Source of the DNA: G965202915 sp965202915
GTDB taxonomy: Bacteria > Pseudomonadota > Gammaproteobacteria > Eutrophobiales > Eutrophobiaceae
Length of the DNA stretch: 64,000 bases
Assembly: GCA_965202915.1 (NCBI GenBank)
Contig: OZ241847.1
Location: forward strand, 2,232,001 to 2,296,000
Direction: 5' to 3'
Positions 35,344-42,746 of the stretch are shown here, piece after piece. The notes under the pieces were generated by a model that made no database searches, was not told the DNA's origin, and saw nothing but the letters and a program-made list of their open reading frames with translations. Position numbers and translations under genes: made by a program. Every line of letters begins with the position of its first letter. Position 1 is the stretch's first letter.

Positions 35344-35494
35344 AACGGCGGTGCAGGCCCCTACTGAAAATTTCATTTGATAACGGTGTGACGTGGGTCT
35401 ATACTGACTATATGAGAGATACGAGCATTCCGGTAACACCCTGTGGCAAGCGGAAGACGCCTGCCATACCGATAAAATTATCCGGCATCTGAAT

Positions 35495-35875
35495 ATGGAA
35501 GCCATCGCATTTGACACCCATAAATTTGTCAAGCATCTGACCGCATCCGGTTTCACCGAAGCGCAGGCGGAAGCCCTGGCCGGTGAGCAGGTCGCTTTGA
35601 TTAACAGCAATTTGGCCACCAAGGCGGACATAGAGAAACTACGCCTGGCCACCCAGGCGGACATCGAGAAACTGCGCGCGGACACCAAGGAGGACATTGC
35701 CGAGGTGAAGGCGGACATAGAGAAACTGCGCCTGGCCACCCAGGCGGACATAGAGAAACTGCGTGCGGACACCAGGGCGGACATTGCTAATACCGAATCA
35801 AGACTGACGCGCTGGATCGTTGGTGCGATGATTGCGCAGATCGGCGTGGTTGTCGGGTTGATTAAATTGAGTTGA
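35495..35875 (+). CDS. Coiled-coil membrane protein, DUF1640/CCDC90-like
   Basis: A 126-residue protein. An N-terminal region (FDTHKFVKHLTASGFTEAQA) of the DUF1640 type is followed by a coiled coil built from repeated 'ADIEKLRLATQADIEKLRAD' units and ends with one membrane helix (WIVGAMIAQIGVVVGLI). The family includes the mitochondrial MCUR1/CCDC90 proteins; bacterial members are small, often multicopy and of unknown function. An 87-base segment of the coiled coil is duplicated almost exactly (copies begin at 35621 and 35708). It lies between repeat copies A and B, with weak translation signals. Confidence 0.72.
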   Translation: MEAIAFDTHKFVKHLTASGFTEAQAEALAGEQVALINSNLATKADIEKLRLATQADIEKLRADTKEDIAEVKADIEKLRLATQADIEKLRADTRADIANTESRLTRWIVGAMIAQIGVVVGLIKLS

Positions 35876-35902
35876 CGGGCCGGATGAACGCCGTGACAGG
35901 AG

Positions 35903-36036
35903 ACAGGAACCCGTGACTCCCGTCGCGGGTATTAACACACACCCGGCACGCCGAATACCCGAACCAACACCGGATTCCCGAACTGCACCAGGCCTTACCT
36001 GAATCAACACCAACCACTAATCCCCCCTGACAAGGG
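35903..36036. repeat. Palindromic element, copy B (left arm and body) joined to a C/G-rich hairpin
   Basis: The left arm (35903-35932) matches copy A apart from one base. The body continues through CCGGATTCCCGAACTGCA and 'CTTACCTGAATCAACACCAA', then runs into CCCCCCTGACAAGGGG (about 36021-36036), half of the second repeat family. The right arm is missing. Copy D downstream of the giant gene has the same truncated body and also abuts a C/G-rich hairpin. Confidence 0.7.
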
Positions 36037-36039
36037 GAG

Positions 36040-36223
36040 ACAGGAGCCCGTGACTCCCGTCGCGGGGGCCGGTGACCCCGTCACCGGCGTTACGATCCAC
36101 CCAACCAACCCGGATTCCCGAACCACACCGGCACCTTGCCCTAACTGCACTGTGAGCCGTGCTGAGTTGCGGGTTGACGATAATGTTGATTGTTATATGC
36201 CCGCGACGGGAGTTACGGGCTCC
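36040..36223. repeat. Palindromic element, copy C
   Basis: About 184 bp, with a left arm from 36040 and a right arm at 36197-36223 matching copy A with a few substitutions. Inside, GCCGGTGAC and GTCACCGGC form a perfect 9-base inverted repeat around CCC (36068-36088), able to make a strong hairpin. The right half repeats the TTGACGATAATGTTGATTG stretch (from 36174). The element lies immediately upstream of the giant repeat gene. Confidence 0.75.
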
Positions 36224-36267
36224 GTTAAAAAAACCATAAAAACCAAACCATAAAATTCAAGTTATGC

Positions 36268-36289
36268 TATAATCAAGCTATACTATAAT
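36268..36289 (+). promoter_or_regulatory. Candidate promoter region of the giant repeat gene
   Basis: Two perfect TATAAT hexamers (36268-36273 and 36284-36289) lie in AT-rich DNA 50-70 bases before the ATG at 36340. Neither has a good -35 hexamer at 16-18 bases, so the assignment rests on the -10 sequences only. The remainder of 36224-36339 shows no gene. Confidence 0.35.
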
Positions 36290-36339
36290 ATGGAACGTCC
36301 GCCAAACACATTTACAATGACCTTAATGAGTCACACAAC

Positions 36340-39300
36340 ATGACCGATAAAGCAAAAACCAAGGGCCTGCGACCGCTGTCCCTTACGAACCCGCTTGCGG
36401 CATTATTGCCGGTCACGGGCGCAGGCAACCGCATCTACCGCGCCGAGGAGGCGACCGCGCCCGCCGAGGCCCAAACCCTGCTGCTGCTGAATCCGGCCAC
36501 CGAATCGACGTCGCTGGCCGTGGGCTCAGCCTCCCAATTTATGCCGGTCATTCTGCCCCTGGACCTGAGCGCGGCCCTGAGCGCGGATAAGACGGCCGCT
36601 GAGCCGCAAAGCGCCGTCCTGCCTGGGGGGGGGGGGGGGGTACTTGTAGGCCCGCTCCTGGCCCCGCTTACGGGCCTTCTCCATGCCCTGACAACCAACC
36701 CCCCTGATAAGGGGGGGCAGGGGGGGTTTCTTGGAACTGCACCAAAGCCTTTTCCAACCCCCCCAACCCCCCTTATCAGGGGGAGCCTGGCCGAGCCACT
36801 CCTTGCCCTGGCCCAGGAGGCCCAGGAGACCCAACCGCCCCGGTATGAAGTGGCGTTCCAGACCGGCCCGGCCCTGTCGGTGCCGCTGAACCTGAACCAG
36901 GATGACGTCGTCAACCCGCAGGACGCGCAGGTGCTGTATTACCTCGCCCTGCCGCAGGCGCCGGCCAACCTGGATGCGCTGCTGAGCAGACTGAGTGGTA
37001 CGACCTTGAGCCAGACGCGCCTGGATGATCTGACGAGCCTGGATTTGACCACCCTCATCCCCGACCTGAACAATGATAACCGCACCGACCTCCAGGACGT
37101 GCGCGTGCTGTACTATGCCCTGCGATTTGAGGACATCCTGCGCGCCAGCCCCAGCCTGCGGGAAACCCTGCTCGGCGACCTCACCACCGAAGACAATGAC
37201 CTGTCCGCCGACGGCCGCCAACAGGTGTATACCAGACTGCTGGAGCGAGTCGCCGACCTGTTCCCGGTGGTCACCTCCGGCGACCGCGCCATAGAGGTCG
37301 ATACCGGCGCCAGCTATACCCTCACCACCACCGACCTCAGCGCCCGCGACCCGGACAATGCCAACCTCGCCCTGAGCTGGACGGTCACCACCGCCCCGAT
37401 GAACGGCCGCCTGGAACTGAGCGGCGCCGCCGGCGTCGCCATTGACGTCGGCATGGGCTTCACCCAGGCCCAGCTTGAGGCCGGCGAGGTCTTCTACGTC
37501 CATACCGGCGGCAATGATGATATGAGGGACAACTTTGCGGTCCGCCTGCAGAACCCGGACGACCCGGAGGGCACTGTGCGGCCAACCGTACCGCTGAGAG
37601 TGACCCTCTCCCCGCCGACGGACGCGGCCCCGACCGAGGTGACGCTGACCGCCACGGAGACCTCATTGCGCGAGGACGTCACCGCCCGCACCCTGGTCGC
37701 CAATATCGGCGTCACCGATGCCGGCCCGCGCGGCTTGCAACTGGTCGGCCCCGATGCGGATTTGTTTGAACTGAACGATGACCAGGATATGCTGTTCCTG
37801 AGCGCCGGCGCGGTGCTGGACTTTGAGACCAACCCGACCCTGGACGTAAGCGTGCAGGTTATCGGGAGTGACCCTGCGATAAATGCGCCGTTGCGCATAA
37901 TGGTCACCAATGTCGACGAACCCCCGACCGGAGTGACGCTGACCGCCACGGAGACCTCATTGCGCGAGGACGTCACCGCCCGCACCCTGGTCGCCAATAT
38001 CGGCGTCACCGATGCCGATGATGGCCCGCGCGGCCTGGAGCTGGTCGGCCCCGATGCGGATTTGTTTGAACTGAACGATGACCAGGATATGCTGTTCCTG
38101 AGCGCCGGCGCGGGGCTGGACTTTGAGACCAACCGGATTCTGGACGTAAGCGTGCAGGTTATCGGGAGTAGCCCTGCGATAAATGCGCCGTTGCGCATAA
38201 TGGTCACCAACGTCGACGAACCCCCGACCGGAGTGACGCTGACCGCCACGGAGACCGCATTGGCCGAAGACGTCACCGCCCGCACCCTGGTCGCCAATAT
38301 CGGCGTCACCGATGCCGATGACGGCCCGCGCGGCTTGCAACTGGTCGGCCCCGATGCGGATTTGTTTGAACTGAACGATGACCAGGATATGCTGTTCCTG
38401 AGCGCCGGCGCGGTGCTGGACTTTGAGACCAACCCGACCCTGGACGTAAGCGTGCAGGTTATCGGGAGTGACCCTGCGATAAATGCGCCGTTGCGCATAA
38501 TGGTCACCAATGTCGACGAACCCCCGACCGGAGTGACGCTGACCGCCACGGAGACCTCATTGCGCGAAGACGTCACCGCCCGCACCCCGGTCGCCAATAT
38601 CGCCGTCGACGATGACGATGGCGGCCCGCGCGGCTTGCAACTGGTCGGCCCCGATGCGGATTTGTTTGAACTGAACGATGACCAGGATATGCTGTTCCTG
38701 AGCGCCGGCGCGGTGCTGGACTTTGAGACCAACCCGACCCTGGACGTAAGCGTGCAGGTTATCGGGAGTGACCCTGCGATAAATGCGCCGTTGCGCATAA
38801 TGGTCACCAATGTCGACGAACCCCCGACCGGAGTGACGCTGACCGCCACGGAGACCTCATTGCGCGAAGACGTCACCGCCCCCACCCTGGTCGCCAATAT
38901 CGGCGTCACCGATGCCGATGATGGCCCGCGCGGCCTGGAGCTGGTCGGCCCCGATGCGGATTTGTTTGAACTGAACGATGACCAGGATATGCTGTTCCTG
39001 AGCGCCGGCGCGGTGCTGGACTTTGAGACCAACCCGACCCTGGACGTAAGCGTGCAGGTTATCGGGAGTAGCCCTGCGATAAATGCGCCGTTGCGCATAA
39101 TGGTCACCAACGTCGACGAACCCCCGACCGGAGTGACGCTGACCGCCACGGAGACCGCATTGGCCGAAGACGTCACCGCCCGCACCCTGGTCGCCAATAT
39201 CGGCGTCACCGATGCCGATGACGGCCCGCGCGGCTTGCAACTGGTCGGCCCCGATGCGGATTTGTTTGAACTGAACGATGACCAGAACCAGCTGTTCCTG

Positions 39301-42195
39301 AGAGCCGATGCGGGGCTGGACTTTGAGACCACGCCGACCCTGGAGGTGAGCGTGCGGGTCGTCGCCGATACGACGGTGGCGGCCACCCTGCAAATCACCG
39401 TCACCGATGTGAACGAGGCGCCGACCACGGGCGGCGATCGAGCCTTCGCAGTGGTTGAGGGCGCAAGCTATGTGCTGACCGTGGCCGATCTGGCGGCGAC
39501 GGACGTCGATGCGGGCGACGATGTGGCTGCGCTACTCACCTGGACGGTGCTGGCGGGAGGGCCGACGAACGGGCGACTGGCACTGAGCAGCGATCTGGGC
39601 ACGGCCATCCCCAGCTTCACCCAGCGGCAACTTGAGGATGGCCAGGTGGTCTATGTGCATCCCCCCGGCAACGATACCACCCTCGACAGCTTCATGGTAC
39701 GGGTGGAGGACGACGAGGGTTCACAGGCCGATCCGGTCACGGTGAATGTCAATATCGTCGGCATGCTCGGTAGCATAGACCTGACCGAGCTCAGTACCGG
39801 GGACGGCTTTATTATCCAGGGTGATGAGAGCGGTGACCGGGCGGGCGAGAGCGTATCCGGCGCCGGCGACGTCAACGGCGACGGCTTTGCCGATTTCATC
39901 ATCGGGGCGCAATATAACGCCCCCGAATTCGGCGTTGGCGGCAATGCCGGCCAGGCCTATGTGGTGTTCGGCAGCCGGGATGCTACCAACCGCCAGGTCG
40001 TGGATTTGACTAATCTGGACGCCGGGGATGGCTTTATCATTCAGGGTGAGCTAGGATTTAGATATGACTCTGCTGGTTATTCCATTCCAGGCAGCCGGGT
40101 GGGCGAGAGCGTATCCGGGGCCGGCGACGTCAACGGCGACGGCTTTGCCGACCTCATCGTCGGGGCACGCTATGGCGGCGAAGGTAGCGATATTATTCCC
40201 GGCGAGGCCTATGTCGTGTTCGGCAAGGCCTCCGGTTTTGGCAGCCCGGACGGTGGCGGCCGCTCGGTGATAGCCCTGAGCAGTCTGGCCGCCGGCGAAG
40301 GCTTTATCATCCGGGGTAATACCGGCGGTTACGCGGCGGGCGATAGCGTATCCGGCGCCGGCGACGTCAACGGTGACGGCTATGCCGACCTCATCGTCGG
40401 GGCACCCAGGGGCGACGACGGTGGCGAGGCCTACATCGTGTTCGGCAAGGCCTCCGGCTTTGGCAGCCCGGACGTTAGCGGCCGCCCGGTCGTGGATCTG
40501 ACCAATCTGGCCGCCGCCGACGGCTTTATCATCCGGGGCGATATGGCGAATGACGGGGCGGGCAATAGTGTATCCGGCGCCGGCGACGTCAATGGTGACG
40601 GCTATGCCGACCTCATCATCGGGGCGCCCGGGGGCGACGACGGTGGCAACAACGCCGGTGAGGCCTACGTAGTGTTCGGCAAACAGGACAATTTTGGTAG
40701 CGTGGAAGGCAGCGGTCGGGTCATCGAACTCAGCAGCCTGAGTGCGGCCGACGGCTTTGTTATCCAGGGCGATACGGACAATGACCAGGCCGGCAGGAGG
40801 CAAATATCCGGTGCCGGCGACGTCAACGGCGACGGCTATGCCGACCTCATCGTCGGGGCGCGTTTTGCCGACGTCACCACCTCCGATCGCAACACCAGGG
40901 ACAACGCCGGCGAGGCCTATGTCGTGTTCGGCAAGGCCTCCGATTTTGGTAACCCGGATGGTGCCAACCGTCAGGTGATAGACCTAAGCAGTCTGACCTC
41001 CGGGGACGGCTTTATTATCCAGGGCGCCAGGGCTGGTGACGAGGCGGGCTATAGCGTATCCGCTGCCGGCGACGTCAACGGCGACGGCTTTGCCGACCTC
41101 ATCGTCGGGGCGCGTTTTGCCGACGTCAACATCCTCGATGGCGACGACAGGGTCGATGCCGGTGAGGCCTATCTGGTGTTCGGCAAGGCGTCCGGCTTTG
41201 GCAGTGTGATAGACCTGGAAAGCCTGACCCCGGCGGACGGCTTTATCATCCAGGGCGATGCGCCCGGTGACTATGCGGGCGGGAGCGTATCCGGCGCCGG
41301 GGACGTGAACGGCGATGGCTATGCCGATCTCATCGTCGGGGCGCACGAGGGCGACGACGCTGGCATCATTGCCGGCCAGGCCTACGTCCTGTTCGGCGGC
41401 CCGGCCGGCCTCAGCACCGAGACCCTCGCCGGCGACGACGTCCTGAGCGACGACGATGACGACGGGGTCGTGCTCGCCGGCCCCGGCGATGACGTCCTGA
41501 ACATAGACAGCTTCACCGACACCGACCTGCTCCGCTTCGACGGCGGCAGCGGCACCGACACCCTGCGCCTGGTCAACCCCGATGCCACCACCGACCTGAG
41601 CCTGGACCTGAGCACTCTCCGCGACACCCGCCTGAGCAGCATAGAGCGCATAGACCTCAATGGCAGTGGCCCAGGTGGTAGCAATAACAGCCTGACCCTC
41701 ACCCGTCTGGACCTGCTGAATCTGTCCGAGGTACGCATAGACGGCCGCGCCGAGCTACGCGTCGACGGCAACGCCGGCGACCGCGTCACCGTCACCGACG
41801 ACGACGTCGGCTGGGTGCGGGGGGACGATCAAACCATAGAAGGCAACACCTACACTGTCTTCAACAACGGCAACGCCCGCCTGCTGGTCAATACCGCCCT
41901 GACGCTGGGCGAGAATTTAATGCCACCACCCGCTACCAGCTCGGCCACCATGCCCACCATGGCTGAGGTACTGCAACAATACGCCACCGGCCAGACGGTC
42001 GATATCCGCGCCTTCATCGACGACCTGCCGCCGGAGGACGAGGAACAAAAGCGCAAACGCCTGGAAGATGAGCTGGCGATGCTGGGACCGTTACCCGCGG
42101 CAAAGGCGGCGATGGATCTCGCAGAACCGGCGGCGGTGGCGGAACCGGAAGCCGACCTGTTTGAACTGCCGCCGCTGATCCCGGATGATGGCTAA
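36340..42195 (+). CDS. Giant repeat protein: dockerin-like, CSPG, cadherin-like, FG-GAP and RTX-like
   Basis: A 1951-residue predicted surface or secreted protein. In order: a low-complexity N-terminus (1-180); two dockerin-like Ca2+ loops ('LNLNQDDVVNPQDAQVLYYL' at about 184-203 and 'LNNDNRTDLQDVRVLYYAL' at about 243-261); a CSPG/NG2-like repeat (about 313-420); six cadherin-like repeats of about 100 residues (434-1027); a second CSPG-like repeat (to about 1140); seven FG-GAP repeats with DVNGDGxAD Ca2+ sites (to about 1687); an RTX-like stretch with GDDVL motifs; and an acidic, Pro-rich C-terminus. No Sec signal peptide is visible, so type I secretion is possible but unproven. A run of 16 G lies at codons 96-101, and a palindromic repeat is inserted in frame at codons 120-148. 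It is richer in G+C than its neighbours. Confidence 0.85.
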   Translation: MTDKAKTKGLRPLSLTNPLAALLPVTGAGNRIYRAEEATAPAEAQTLLLLNPATESTSLAVGSASQFMPVILPLDLSAALSADKTAAEPQSAVLPGGGGGVLVGPLLAPLTGLLHALTTNPPDKGGQGGFLGTAPKPFPTPPTPLIRGSLAEPLLALAQEAQETQPPRYEVAFQTGPALSVPLNLNQDDVVNPQDAQVLYYLALPQAPANLDALLSRLSGTTLSQTRLDDLTSLDLTTLIPDLNNDNRTDLQDVRVLYYALRFEDILRASPSLRETLLGDLTTEDNDLSADGRQQVYTRLLERVADLFPVVTSGDRAIEVDTGASYTLTTTDLSARDPDNANLALSWTVTTAPMNGRLELSGAAGVAIDVGMGFTQAQLEAGEVFYVHTGGNDDMRDNFAVRLQNPDDPEGTVRPTVPLRVTLSPPTDAAPTEVTLTATETSLREDVTARTLVANIGVTDAGPRGLQLVGPDADLFELNDDQDMLFLSAGAVLDFETNPTLDVSVQVIGSDPAINAPLRIMVTNVDEPPTGVTLTATETSLREDVTARTLVANIGVTDADDGPRGLELVGPDADLFELNDDQDMLFLSAGAGLDFETNRILDVSVQVIGSSPAINAPLRIMVTNVDEPPTGVTLTATETALAEDVTARTLVANIGVTDADDGPRGLQLVGPDADLFELNDDQDMLFLSAGAVLDFETNPTLDVSVQVIGSDPAINAPLRIMVTNVDEPPTGVTLTATETSLREDVTARTPVANIAVDDDDGGPRGLQLVGPDADLFELNDDQDMLFLSAGAVLDFETNPTLDVSVQVIGSDPAINAPLRIMVTNVDEPPTGVTLTATETSLREDVTAPTLVANIGVTDADDGPRGLELVGPDADLFELNDDQDMLFLSAGAVLDFETNPTLDVSVQVIGSSPAINAPLRIMVTNVDEPPTGVTLTATETALAEDVTARTLVANIGVTDADDGPRGLQLVGPDADLFELNDDQNQLFLRADAGLDFETTPTLEVSVRVVADTTVAATLQITVTDVNEAPTTGGDRAFAVVEGASYVLTVADLAATDVDAGDDVAALLTWTVLAGGPTNGRLALSSDLGTAIPSFTQRQLEDGQVVYVHPPGNDTTLDSFMVRVEDDEGSQADPVTVNVNIVGMLGSIDLTELSTGDGFIIQGDESGDRAGESVSGAGDVNGDGFADFIIGAQYNAPEFGVGGNAGQAYVVFGSRDATNRQVVDLTNLDAGDGFIIQGELGFRYDSAGYSIPGSRVGESVSGAGDVNGDGFADLIVGARYGGEGSDIIPGEAYVVFGKASGFGSPDGGGRSVIALSSLAAGEGFIIRGNTGGYAAGDSVSGAGDVNGDGYADLIVGAPRGDDGGEAYIVFGKASGFGSPDVSGRPVVDLTNLAAADGFIIRGDMANDGAGNSVSGAGDVNGDGYADLIIGAPGGDDGGNNAGEAYVVFGKQDNFGSVEGSGRVIELSSLSAADGFVIQGDTDNDQAGRRQISGAGDVNGDGYADLIVGARFADVTTSDRNTRDNAGEAYVVFGKASDFGNPDGANRQVIDLSSLTSGDGFIIQGARAGDEAGYSVSAAGDVNGDGFADLIVGARFADVNILDGDDRVDAGEAYLVFGKASGFGSVIDLESLTPADGFIIQGDAPGDYAGGSVSGAGDVNGDGYADLIVGAHEGDDAGIIAGQAYVLFGGPAGLSTETLAGDDVLSDDDDDGVVLAGPGDDVLNIDSFTDTDLLRFDGGSGTDTLRLVNPDATTDLSLDLSTLRDTRLSSIERIDLNGSGPGGSNNSLTLTRLDLLNLSEVRIDGRAELRVDGNAGDRVTVTDDDVGWVRGDDQTIEGNTYTVFNNGNARLLVNTALTLGENLMPPPATSSATMPTMAEVLQQYATGQTVDIRAFIDDLPPEDEEQKRKRLEDELAMLGPLPAAKAAMDLAEPAAVAEPEADLFELPPLIPDDG
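36625..36640 (+). repeat. Homopolymer of 16 G in the giant repeat gene
   Basis: Sixteen consecutive G residues begin at codon 96 and encode five Gly plus the first base of a Val codon. The present length keeps the 1951-codon frame open. Loss or gain of one or two G would shift the frame close to the N-terminus. Confidence 0.95.
36699..36783. repeat. C/G-rich palindromic element inserted in frame in the giant gene
   Basis: Two hairpins, CCCCCC-TGATAA-GGGGGGG (36699-36717) and CCCCCC-TTATCA-GGGGG (36767-36783), are inverted copies of each other, each extended on one side by a second run of G or C. The same element occurs outside genes at 42313-42384 and as a half copy near 36021. In this gene it is translated as NPPDKGGQGGF and PTPLIRG. 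Confidence 0.8.
37639..39417 (+). repeat. Six tandem cadherin-like repeats of about 300 bp
   Basis: The repeats begin at 37639, 37933, 38233, 38533, 38833 and 39133 with GTGACGCTGACCGCCACGGA. The first is 294 bp and those that follow are 300 bp. Long blocks are identical at the nucleotide level. Marker variants (SLREDV or ALAEDV; GSDP or GSSP) recur with a period of three repeats. The sixth diverges towards its end. Confidence 0.95.
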
Positions 42196-42390
42196 CGGAG
42201 TCGGGGTCTCCCGACCCCGATAAAACACACACCCAACAAAACCGGATTCCCGAACCAACCGGGATTCCCGAACTGCATCGGGGCTTACCTGAATCAACAC
42301 CAAACCCCCCAACCCCCCTTATCAGGGGGGCTACCGAACCACCTTCAACCACTACACCCCCCCTGACAAGGGGGGCAGGGGGGGTTCGAG
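42196..42390. repeat. Palindromic element copy D and C/G-rich hairpin pair
   Basis: Body sequence of the copy B type (ACACACACCC, GGATTCCCGAAC twice, 'CTTACCTGAATCAACACCAA') runs to about 42304. CCCCCC-TTATCA-GGGGGG (42313-42330) and CCCCCCC-TGACAA-GGGGGG (42357-42375) follow, in the opposite relative order to the copy inside the giant gene. No gene lies in 42196-42746 apart from these repeats and the regulatory sites near its right end. Confidence 0.75.
42201..42220 (+). terminator. Hairpin after the giant repeat gene
   Basis: TCGGGGTC (42201-42208) and GACCCCGA (42213-42220) form a perfect 8-base stem with a 4-base loop, beginning 5 bases after the stop codon and followed by TAAAA. There is no T-run, so it could be a Rho-independent terminator with a weak tail or an mRNA-stabilising hairpin. 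It also replaces the left arm of repeat copy D. Confidence 0.45.
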
Positions 42391-42393
42391 CAA

Positions 42394-42604
42394 CACCGGG
42401 ATTTTGCCCGAACTGGACTGTGAGGGGGGCTGAGTTGCGGGGTTGACGATAATGTTGATTTTAATATACCCGCAACGGGAGTTACGGGCTCCTGTAACGG
42501 CGTTGCTACACCGGGATTTTGCCTGAACTGGACTGTGAGCGGTGCTGAGTTGTGGGGTTGACGATATTGTTGGTTTTTATACCCGCGACGGGAGTCACGG
42601 GCTC
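42394..42604. repeat. Tandem pair of right-half palindromic elements, copies E1 and E2
   Basis: Two copies of the right half of the element follow each other at a 115-base period (starting at 42394 and 42509). Each contains CACCGGGATTTTGCC, ACTGGACTGTGAG, a TTGACGATA-type stretch and the right arm ACCCGC(A/G)ACGGGAGT with ACGGGCTCC. They point towards the VTT membrane protein gene. Confidence 0.78.
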
Positions 42605-42706
42605 CGGTGGCGGGTGGATGGTACAAATAGTTTTATTATCGATGATAGTGCAATATACTGCTGAAGCGATGAAATCATTCCAATTTTTTTATGCCTTTAC
42701 AGTCCG

Positions 42707-42725
42707 GGCAATTGCGGCAATTGCC
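42707..42725. promoter_or_regulatory. Perfect 19-bp palindrome, candidate operator
   Basis: GGCAATTGC and GCAATTGCC are perfect inverted repeats around a single central G, ending 21 bases before the ATG of the VTT-domain gene. A TATACT hexamer lies at 42654-42659, about 50 bases upstream, so the palindrome would sit in the early transcribed leader or next to the promoter. The geometry suits a dimeric repressor site. No regulator gene is adjacent. Confidence 0.5.
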
Positions 42726-42746
42726 GATTAATCCGGGTGCCCGATA

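Noticed and set aside
35077..35784. N-terminal extension of the DUF255 protein
   Set aside because: The sequence is palindromic repeat DNA and the antisense of the coiled-coil gene. The ATG at 35076 has a ribosome-binding site and gives a normal N-terminus.
36412..36428. LPVTG motif in the giant protein, resembling a sortase signal
   Set aside because: It lies near the N-terminus, has no following hydrophobic segment and basic tail, and the genome looks Gram-negative.
37639..39417. Regular 300-bp repeats considered as a CRISPR-like array
   Set aside because: The repeats are contiguous and in frame within one gene; there are no unique spacers and no cas genes.
37494..39428. Very long open frame on the minus strand opposite the cadherin-like repeats
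   Set aside because: It mirrors the 300-bp repeats of the plus-strand gene, is Ser/Thr/Val-rich without domain features, and arises from the repeated GC-rich coding sequence.
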